NCBI GenBank assembly: GCA_041672395.1 | Contig: JBAYZS010000052.1 | Coordinates: forward strand, 1-15,508 | Reading direction: 5' to 3' | Source: UBA5287 sp041672395 | Lineage (GTDB): Bacteria; Bacteroidota; Bacteroidia; Bacteroidales; Dysgonomonadaceae | DNA: 15,508 nucleotides | In this document: positions 1-5,085 of the stretch, one piece after another | How the letters are laid out: each line of letters opens with the position of its first letter | How positions within the stretch are numbered: position 1 is the stretch's first letter | Program-made: the position numbers and the translations under genes | The notes under the pieces: generated by a model | What the model was told of the DNA's origin: nothing | Databases searched by the model: none | Seen by the model: only the letters and a program-made list of their open reading frames with translations

Positions 1-381
1 TATAACCGTTTGAACGATATGGTTGCTTATGTGCAAACATTGGTAGAGAAATTGGAGTTGCCTTGGCGCATTCTGCGTTTGTGTGGTGGTGATATGAGTT
101 TTACCTCCGCTTTGACTTTTGATTTTGAAGTATTTTCTGCAGCACAAGAACGCTGGTTAGAAGTAAGTTCAGTATCAAATTTTGAGAGTTATCAAGCAAA
201 CCGTTTGAAGTGCAGATACCGCGATGAGAGCCGCAAAACTCAGCTATGTCATACATTGAATGGAAGCGCACTTGCTTTGCCCCGCATAATGGCTGCAATC
301 CTTGAAAACAACCAAACACCCGAAGGAATTCGCATACCCAAAGCGTTGGTTCCCTATTGTGGTTTTGAGATAATCGATTGA
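1..381 (+). CDS. serS: Seryl-tRNA synthetase, C-terminal fragment (5' end outside window)
   Basis: This is the last 126 residues of a class II seryl-tRNA synthetase, which charges tRNA-Ser with serine in the cytoplasm. The frame is open from the first base of the window, so the gene starts to the left and the N-terminal tRNA-binding coiled coil is not visible. Late catalytic-core features are present: the GGDMSFTSALTFDFEVF stretch, the WLEVSSVSNFESYQANR segment typical of SerRS near the active site, and a class II motif 3 region reading LNGSALALPRIMAAILEN. The protein ends PKALVPYCGFEIID and then TGA, as SerRS proteins usually do. It appears intact as far as seen. A hairpin terminator follows about 20 bases after the stop. 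Identity is secure; only completeness is unknown. Confidence 0.96.
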   Translation, partial: YNRLNDMVAYVQTLVEKLELPWRILRLCGGDMSFTSALTFDFEVFSAAQERWLEVSSVSNFESYQANRLKCRYRDESRKTQLCHTLNGSALALPRIMAAILENNQTPEGIRIPKALVPYCGFEIID

Positions 382-400
382 AAAGAATAAAACTAATAGA

Positions 401-440
401 AAAAGCGAAAAGTCCAATGGACCTTTCGCTTTTTTATTTT
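401..440. terminator. Bidirectional hairpin terminator between serS and the DUF4923 gene
   Basis: A 15-bp stem (AAAAGCGAAAAGTCC at 401-415 against 419-433) with one A-C mismatch encloses an AAT loop. It is followed by a T-rich run on the plus strand, and the A-run on its left side gives a T-run on the minus strand. It sits between the convergent stops of serS (381) and the DUF4923 gene (460), so it probably ends transcription from both sides. Confidence 0.85.
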
Positions 441-459
441 ATATACCTGTGAAAGGCAA

Positions 460-1059
460 TTAATTCTTGTTCATATCAAATCCGAGCAACATGCCATCAT
501 ACATATCGTCCATGGCTGCAAGAATCTCTATCGAATTGTCTTTGGTAAACATGCTCAGCGTTTTCATCAGTTTCAAGAAACCGTCCGCATCAAACATGAG
601 TTTCATATTCTTACCAGAAACAACCGGTGTTGCGTCCAGTTTCCCCAATCCCCTCATATAACTCAGCGAAATTTGTTTTGTTTCAGGGTTTATTGAGTAA
701 TTACCTGAAAACTTCATCTTCCCCAAACGCGCGATGTAAGTACTGTCGGCATTAAACACAAATTGAGTATTCTCTTTTTGTATCCCAGACTTTGCACAAT
801 ATTCATTAAATTTCTTTTCGACCTGAGTTGCAACCACCGCACCTCCAGCTTTCTTAAGTAAGTTTTCCGTTTCGAACATGCACGCAGTACTTTTAAAATT
901 CCATGTACCTGTCAATTCCTTTTGTGGAAGTGCACTTGATACTTTGTTCCAAACCTTGCTAAGTACGTTTGCAGCGTTTGTTGTTCCACTTTTTTGGGCA
1001 AAGACCGAAGAAGAAAAAAGAATTACAATAGTCGCTATTAAAATGTGTAATTTATTCAT
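460..1059 (-). CDS. Secreted DUF4923 family protein
   Basis: This is a 199-residue protein of unknown function that I place in DUF4923, a family found in Bacteroidota. Residues 1-21 form a signal peptide (MNKLHILIATIVILFSSSVFA, cut before Q), so it is exported. The mature part shows the family's recurring pattern: a LTGTWNF strand, MFETENLLKKAGGAV, FVFNADSTYIARLGKMKFSGNYSI, then LSYMRGLGKLDATPVVSGKNMKLMFDADGFLKLM, and a C-terminal YDGMLLGFDM. The alternating strands look lipocalin-like, but that is inference. I chose the Met at 1059 rather than the in-frame Met at 1083, because the shorter form begins directly with a signal peptide and the longer one would overlap the predicted promoter's start site. 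The gene appears to be monocistronic. Its role, possibly binding a small hydrophobic ligand in the envelope, cannot be read from the sequence. Confidence 0.86.
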   Translation of the reverse strand: MNKLHILIATIVILFSSSVFAQKSGTTNAANVLSKVWNKVSSALPQKELTGTWNFKSTACMFETENLLKKAGGAVVATQVEKKFNEYCAKSGIQKENTQFVFNADSTYIARLGKMKFSGNYSINPETKQISLSYMRGLGKLDATPVVSGKNMKLMFDADGFLKLMKTLSMFTKDNSIEILAAMDDMYDGMLLGFDMNKN

Positions 1060-1084
1060 TTGATTTGTTGTTTTAAAAACCATG

Positions 1085-1092
1085 CAAAATTA
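1085..1092 (-). promoter_or_regulatory. Predicted -7 element for the DUF4923 gene
   Basis: The minus strand reads TAATTTTG, a full match to the Bacteroidota -7 consensus TAnnTTTG. It would put transcription start near 1078 and leave a leader of about 20 bases. No convincing -33 TTG is visible at the right distance. Confidence 0.5.
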
Positions 1093-1202
1093 ATTATTTT
1101 TATTGACTTTGAGTAGAAAATTTTATCGAGTATAAAACATTTAGATTCACATTGTTTAACTTAAAATTAGCGATTGATTCTCAGCGGTTATATGCGAGCA
1201 TT

Positions 1203-1235
1203 GTGAGACTATGGTGAGAGGAGAGTGAGAGGAGG
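1203..1235. repeat. Three 11-bp direct repeats (GTGAGA-N5)
   Basis: Three head-to-tail 11-bp units start at 1203, 1214 and 1225: GTGAGACTATG, GTGAGAGGAGA and GTGAGAGGAGG. The first six bases are identical in all three, and the second and third units differ at one base. The block is purine-rich inside an otherwise A+T-rich intergenic region. It lies 150-180 bases upstream of the predicted promoter for the DUF5063 gene and about 120 bases behind the DUF4923 promoter. The rest of the 1060-1441 gap, outside this block, the two predicted -7 elements and the 1361-1388 palindrome, shows nothing I can assign. Confidence 0.6.
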
Positions 1236-1360
1236 GCAGACCAAGCATTAAATCAAATGAAAACAAATATATGTATAACAATGTTAAATAGTCAAGCCAT
1301 ATTACTACATTTCATTTACATTAAAACCCACGCTCCAATCATTGAGAATATATTATGGTA

Positions 1361-1388
1361 AGTACAGGATACGAAAATATTCTGTACT
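1361..1388. promoter_or_regulatory. 28-bp operator-like palindrome over the DUF5063 operon promoter
   Basis: AGTACAGGATA (1361-1371) and TATTCTGTACT (1378-1388) form an inverted repeat around CGAAAA. Ten of eleven pairs are Watson-Crick and the other is G-T. The right arm runs into the predicted -7 element, so the palindrome spans roughly -38 to -11 relative to the likely start of transcription. That placement suits a repressor binding as a dimer. The symmetry and position are seen directly; the operator role is inferred. Confidence 0.5.
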
Positions 1389-1392
1389 TTTG
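1385..1392 (+). promoter_or_regulatory. Predicted -7 element for the DUF5063–exonuclease–rlmI unit
   Basis: TACTTTTG matches the Bacteroidota -7 consensus TAnnTTTG. Transcription would start near 1399, giving a leader of about 43 bases before the ATG at 1442. It overlaps the right arm of the palindrome at 1361-1388. Confidence 0.55.
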
Positions 1393-1441
1393 TATGAATT
1401 AATAGTACCTCAAAAATAATAGGTTAAAATTTTATTAAAGT

Positions 1442-2011
1442 ATGCCTGATAAAGGAGTTGAAAAAAGCGTGTATGCTCAAACAGTACTCGATTTTGTTAC
1501 TGTGAGCGTTGAATTTTGTGCATTTCTTGAGAATAATGAATCATCGTCGCGTTTGGTCTGGATTAACAGGATGACCCGTTTGCTACCATTGATGTATATC
1601 AAAGCATCATTGTTACCAGAAACGGTAGTAGTGAGCGACGATATTCCAGAAGTGTTTGTATCGGAAGACGATTACGCTCGCGTATCAACAAACGTGTCGC
1701 AAATAATGGCAGATGAAGATGTCTATCTTGATGTATTTGTAGAAGACATGAAGTATAGCGACACACCCATCACATCCTTTATATCGGAAGATATTGCTGA
1801 TATTTATCAAGATGTTCGCAATTTTGTTTCAATTTATCAATATGGATTGACCGATCAGATGAACGATGCTTTGTATAGGTGCACTATAAATTTCCGTAAT
1901 TATTGGGGTCAAAAGCTAGTAAACGTACTTCGTCCGCTTCACGCATTGCTTTATCGTGAACAAGACGAAGAAGATATGGATGGAATAAAAATGGAGGAAA
2001 AGTGGGATTAA
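1442..2011 (+). CDS. DUF5063 family protein
   Basis: This is a 189-residue acidic, soluble protein that I assign to DUF5063, a family of unknown function common in Bacteroidota. It has no signal peptide or membrane segment, so it should be cytoplasmic. The sequence looks mostly helical. Recognisable stretches are VLDFVTVSVEFCAFLEN near the N-terminus, RMTRLLPLMYIKASLLP, DIYQDVRNFVSIYQYG in the middle, and NFRNYWGQKLVNVLRPLHALL near the end, followed by a charged tail. I see no catalytic motif. It is the first gene of an overlapping set with a 3'-5' exonuclease and an RlmI-like methyltransferase. From memory this order recurs in Bacteroidales, which suggests a shared role in RNA or nucleic-acid metabolism, but no function is established. 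The last 10 bases overlap the next gene's GTG start. Confidence 0.85.
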   Translation: MPDKGVEKSVYAQTVLDFVTVSVEFCAFLENNESSSRLVWINRMTRLLPLMYIKASLLPETVVVSDDIPEVFVSEDDYARVSTNVSQIMADEDVYLDVFVEDMKYSDTPITSFISEDIADIYQDVRNFVSIYQYGLTDQMNDALYRCTINFRNYWGQKLVNVLRPLHALLYREQDEEDMDGIKMEEKWD

Positions 2012-2584
2012 CAATTACAAAACAACAAATTGCCGAACTACCAATTGAAAAATTTGAAGGAGAGATCATAATAGTCGATAAGTTGACGCAAGTGCAGTCG
2101 TCAATCGATTTTCTTAAACAACATGCGATTATAGGATTTGATACAGAAACAAAGCCCGCTTTTAAGAGAGGTCAGACACACAAAGTAGCCTTAATGCAGC
2201 TGTCGACAGAAGACGTTTGTTTTTTATTTAGGTTGAATAAGATAGGATTTCCGAAGGAGTTAAATGAAATACTTTGTAGTGAGGAAATCGTTAAGATAGG
2301 ACTTTCTTTAGGCGATGATTTTTCGGCAATTCATAAAAGGTCAGATAAAAAACCACAAAACTTTATCGACCTACAAAGTTTTGTGGATAAGTATGACATT
2401 GACGATAACAGTCTTCAGAAGATATATGCAATTATATTTGGCAAAAAGATATCAAAGAATCAGCCTCTCGAATTGGGAAGCAGAAACTCTGTCAGAAGCT
2501 CAAAAAGCTTATGCCGCGATTGATGCTTGGGCTTGTATAAAAATCTATAATCATTTAATTGAAATTGATGAGAATGATAAATAA
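2002..2584 (+). pseudogene. DEDDy 3'-5' exonuclease (RNase D/WRN type), frameshifted before ExoIII
   Basis: The intact form would be a cytoplasmic nuclease of about 194 residues that removes nucleotides from 3' ends of RNA or DNA. It starts at GTG 2002, with GGAGG a few bases upstream, and overlaps the DUF5063 gene by 10 bases. ExoI (GFDTETKP) and ExoII (KIGLSLGDDFSAIHK) are in the first frame, which is in register to about residue 154-156. That frame then runs into unrelated residues and stops at 2523 after 173 codons. The family's C-terminal part (LSNWEAETLSEAQKAYAAID and then AWACIKIYNHL), which holds the ExoIII Tyr and Asp, continues in the next frame to TAA at 2584. The break lies in the short CCTCTCG tract at 2464-2470. 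Loss of one CT unit would explain it and would restore Q-P-L-S-N-W. A sequencing error, a true mutation or a programmed +1 shift all fit. As read, the product lacks the ExoIII residues and should be inactive. Confidence 0.8.
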
Positions 2585-3767
2585 TAATGATGTAATTCTG
2601 AAACCTAAGAAAGAGGAGTCCCTTTTAAGATTTCATCCTTGGGTTTTTTCCGGTGCAATTGCTCAAAAGCCCGATAACCTGACCGAAGGCGACGTAGTTA
2701 AAGTTTTTGCCAGTAATGGCACATTTTTGGGAGTCGGTCACTATCAAATTGGGAGTATTGCGGTAAGGATTTTATCCTTTCAAGATGTGTTGATTGACAA
2801 ATCGTTTTATGTCGACCGTCTCACCGATGCTTATAATCTTCGTGTCAAATTAGGATTGATTAGAGCTGACAATAATGCGTTCCGGTTGGTTCATGGTGAA
2901 GGCGATAACTTGCCAGGTTTGATAATCGATATGTATGGAAAGACTGCAGTAATGCAAGCACATTCAATAGGAATTCACTGCGACAAGAATCTTATAATAG
3001 AAGCCCTCAAAGAAGTTTTACCCCAAGGAATGTTACAAAATGTCTTTTATAAATCAGAAGGCACCTTGCCATTTAAGGCAGACATTGATTGCGAAGACAG
3101 CTATGTGATGGGCGGAGAAATTGCTGATGATGCCGCTTTAGAGAACGGTTTGAAGTTCCACATTGATTGGTTGCACGGGCAGAAAACCGGTTTTTTTGTA
3201 GACCAACGTGATAATCGGAGTTTACTTGAAAAATATTCAGCCGGCAGGAATGTACTCAATATGTTTTGTTATACCGGTGGTTTTTCCGTTTATGCTTTAA
3301 GAGGAGGCGCAAAGAATGTTATGTCAGTCGACAGTTCTTCAAAAGCCGTGATGTTAACAGAAGACAATGTTAGGCTCAATTTTGGTGAAGAAGCACGACA
3401 TGAATCAAAGGCAGAAGATGCTTTTAAGTTTTTAAAATCAATAAGTAGCGATACTTATGATCTTGTTATTTTGGATCCCCCTGCTTTTGCCAAACATCGC
3501 GGAGCCATTAACAATGCGTTGCAAGGATACAAAAAACTAAATCTGGCGGCGATAGAAAAAATGCCAAAAGGAAGTGTTTTGTTCACATTCTCTTGTTCAC
3601 AGGTGATTTCTCGAGAACAGTTCCGTCTGGCAGTGTTCAGCGCTGCTGCGTTGGCAGGCAGAAGGGTGCGCATTCTACATCAACTTTCTCAATCGGCAGA
3701 TCACCCAATAAATATTTATCACCCAGAAGGTGAATACTTGAAAGGGCTTGTTCTTTATATCGAATAA
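2574..3767 (+). CDS. rlmI: RlmI-like 23S rRNA cytosine-C5 methyltransferase (PUA + SAM domain)
   Basis: This is a 397-residue class I SAM-dependent rRNA methyltransferase. E. coli RlmI makes m5C1962 in 23S rRNA; the same target here is inferred. A PUA RNA-binding domain covers about residues 2-80 (LLRFHPWVFSGAI, GDVVKVFASNGTFLGVG). A central linker follows, then QKTGFFVDQRDNR near 203-215. SAM motif I is VLNMFCYTGGFSVYA from about residue 226, and motif IV is DPPAF at 301-305. The catalytic cysteine sits in FSCS (C341). ATG 2574 is preferred; ATG 2568 and TTG 2559 are also in frame, but the extra residues are not typical of the family. It overlaps the exonuclease's last codons by 11 bases, so the two are probably translated from one message. 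Length and motifs indicate an intact, active enzyme. Confidence 0.88.
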   Translation: MINNNDVILKPKKEESLLRFHPWVFSGAIAQKPDNLTEGDVVKVFASNGTFLGVGHYQIGSIAVRILSFQDVLIDKSFYVDRLTDAYNLRVKLGLIRADNNAFRLVHGEGDNLPGLIIDMYGKTAVMQAHSIGIHCDKNLIIEALKEVLPQGMLQNVFYKSEGTLPFKADIDCEDSYVMGGEIADDAALENGLKFHIDWLHGQKTGFFVDQRDNRSLLEKYSAGRNVLNMFCYTGGFSVYALRGGAKNVMSVDSSSKAVMLTEDNVRLNFGEEARHESKAEDAFKFLKSISSDTYDLVILDPPAFAKHRGAINNALQGYKKLNLAAIEKMPKGSVLFTFSCSQVISREQFRLAVFSAAALAGRRVRILHQLSQSADHPINIYHPEGEYLKGLVLYIE

Positions 3768-3805
3768 GTCTGAAAAAGTGTATAAAATACACCAAAATAA
3801 ACTTG

Positions 3806-3843
3806 ATTCGGTTAAAAATGGCTAAATAACTGAATTTTCTTTT
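3806..3843 (+). terminator. Possible terminator after rlmI
   Basis: ATTCGGTTA (3806-3814) pairs with TAACTGAAT (3827-3835) over nine positions, one of them a G-T pair, around a 12-base loop. A T-rich run (TTTTCTTTT) follows. The stem is A+T-rich and therefore weak, but it is correctly placed about 40 bases after the rlmI stop and upstream of an independent promoter. Confidence 0.4.
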
Positions 3844-3874
3844 GGAAAAGTGAGGTGTGTATCAAAAAAACGCC

Positions 3875-3882
3875 TATATTTG
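3875..3882 (+). promoter_or_regulatory. Predicted -7 element for the small RNA at 3889
   Basis: TATATTTG matches TAnnTTTG exactly and is followed by CACTGTG, so transcription would start near 3889. No -33 TTG stands out at the usual spacing. Confidence 0.6.
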
Positions 3883-3888
3883 CACTGT

Positions 3889-3960
3889 GTTTTTCATGGT
3901 ATTAGATTTAAGGTTAACAATGAAGATTGGTTGTCGTGAGACAACCATTCCTTTTTTATA
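3889..3960 (+). ncRNA. Candidate small RNA or 5' leader with its own promoter and terminator hairpin
   Basis: A segment of about 70 bases between rlmI and the GSCFA gene has the parts of a self-contained transcript. It has a perfect -7 element just upstream, a body that includes TTTTTCATGGTATTAG and ATTTAAGGTTAAC, and a hairpin GGTTGTC-GTGA-GACAACC (3929-3946, extended by a T-A pair). The hairpin has a GNRA-type loop and is followed by a T-rich run (3948-3957). From memory, similar text occurs in leaders of other Bacteroidota genes, possibly cold-shock-type ones; I cannot verify that here. If the hairpin terminates transcription the product is a small RNA. If RNA polymerase reads through, the segment is part of a long leader for the GSCFA–murF-alr unit. 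A 33-codon reading frame starts inside it at 3896 but crosses the terminator and is probably not coding. The rest of the 3768-4086 gap holds the weak rlmI terminator, the gene's own promoter and otherwise featureless A+T-rich sequence. Confidence 0.55.
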
Positions 3961-4060
3961 TAGGTACCATTCGAAACACGATTCATTCTGCTTTTAATTC
4001 CTTTATCTACATTTCACAAATTATAATCCGTTTAACTTTCTAACTCCGCTGTTTTTGTGT

Positions 4061-4068
4061 TAAATTTG
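4061..4068 (+). promoter_or_regulatory. Predicted -7 element for the GSCFA–murF-alr unit
   Basis: TAAATTTG matches TAnnTTTG and lies 18 bases before the ATG at 4087. The leader would be only about a dozen bases. It could serve the unit independently of the candidate RNA upstream. Confidence 0.55.
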
Positions 4069-4086
4069 CAGTAAAATTCTGAAGTT

Positions 4087-5073
4087 ATGAAGTTCAGTAC
4101 AAGCATTGAGATTCCAGAAAATGGTTTAAAAATATGTCACATGAACAGGATTTTGCTTTTTGGCTCTTGTTTTTCAGAAAACATTGGTAAAAGGCTTGCC
4201 AAATCTAAGTTTCAGGTAGATATAAATCCTTTTGGAATTCTTTATAATCCTTTGTCCGTTGCTGTTGCAATTAAACGATTGTTGCAAAACAAACCGTTTA
4301 ATGCTGCTGAATTGACGTTTCGTGATGGTTTGTGGCATAGTTTCATGCATCATGGGGCTTTTTCCAATGTTGACAGAGATTGTTGCCTAGAAGCCATTAA
4401 TTATCGTTATGCTACCGCTGTGGAAGGTTTGAAGCAGATGGATATTTTATTTGTGACGTTCGGCACAGCGTTTGTTTACCGACAGATATCAGACGGTGAA
4501 GTGGTGGGCAATTGTCATAAATTTCCAGATTCAACGTTTAGCAGGACTCGGCTGTCGGTGCAATCAATCGTTGATGAATGGAGTGCGGTCATTTCAGAGC
4601 TTATATCTCAAAATAAAGAACTAAAGATAGTCTTTACTGTAAGTCCAATCCGTCATTTTAAAGATGGAGCACATCATAATCAACTCAGTAAATCAACTCT
4701 ACTTTTAGCTGTAGATGAGTTAGTGAACAAATTCTCTCATAATGTCAATTATTTCCCAGCTTTTGAAATTGTGATGGACGAATTGCGAGATTATCGGTAT
4801 TATGCTGCGGATATGACTCATCTTTCTGATGTGGCTCTTGATTATATTTGGGAGCGTTTTGGTGAGTCATTCTTTGATGATAATACTTCAACTATAATTC
4901 GGCTTTGGAACGAAATAGACCGTTCGCTGAATCATCGACCGCTAAATAACGTGACGGATCAATTCAAGAGATTTCAACTTCAAACATTAAATAAACTAGA
5001 ACATTTTAAAAATCAGTATCCTTTTATAAATTGTGAAACGGAATACATTGATTTACAAAACAGTATTAAATAA
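4087..5073 (+). CDS. GSCFA domain protein
   Basis: This is a 328-residue protein of the GSCFA family, named after its N-terminal motif; here the motif reads GSCFS at residues 26-30. Other family marks follow: NPFGILYNP soon after, a central GTAFVYR, TVSPIRHFKDG, and a C-terminal AADMTHLSD in which D and H could complete an SGNH-hydrolase-like active site. No signal peptide is visible, so it is probably cytoplasmic. Biochemical activity is not established for the family as far as I know. A serine or cysteine hydrolase or acyl-esterase is plausible from the fold relationship and is inference only. The stop is 12 bases before the murF-alr start, so the two are almost certainly one transcript, which hints at a cell-wall or precursor role. 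The start is supported by the nearby -7 element. Confidence 0.9.
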   Translation: MKFSTSIEIPENGLKICHMNRILLFGSCFSENIGKRLAKSKFQVDINPFGILYNPLSVAVAIKRLLQNKPFNAAELTFRDGLWHSFMHHGAFSNVDRDCCLEAINYRYATAVEGLKQMDILFVTFGTAFVYRQISDGEVVGNCHKFPDSTFSRTRLSVQSIVDEWSAVISELISQNKELKIVFTVSPIRHFKDGAHHNQLSKSTLLLAVDELVNKFSHNVNYFPAFEIVMDELRDYRYYAADMTHLSDVALDYIWERFGESFFDDNTSTIIRLWNEIDRSLNHRPLNNVTDQFKRFQLQTLNKLEHFKNQYPFINCETEYIDLQNSIK

Positions 5074-5085
5074 CGCACTACTTTT

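Noticed and set aside
1060..1083. Upstream Met for the DUF4923 protein
   Set aside because: It would put eight polar or charged residues before an otherwise standard signal peptide, and the predicted transcript begins near 1078, inside that extension.
1361..1388. Reading the palindrome as a LexA/SOS box
   Set aside because: The half-sites run ACAG-N14-CTGT, the reverse order and wrong spacing compared with CTGT-N8-ACAG, and no SOS gene is next to it.
2559..2573. TTG start or ATG 2568 for the rlmI-like gene
   Set aside because: They add only five or two residues, not typical of the family. The ATG at 2574 gives a start just before the PUA domain.
3778..3792. GTGTAT-AAA-ATACAC inverted repeat just after rlmI as its terminator
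   Set aside because: It has no T-run on the plus strand; only the minus strand has one, and no leftward gene is present. The 3806-3843 hairpin is a better candidate.
3896..3997. 33-codon open frame inside the candidate small RNA (begins MVLDLRLTMK)
   Set aside because: It begins only about 7 bases after the predicted transcription start and runs through the terminator hairpin and its T-run. It has no upstream ribosome site and no recognisable product. The conserved-looking parts fit RNA structure better than codons.
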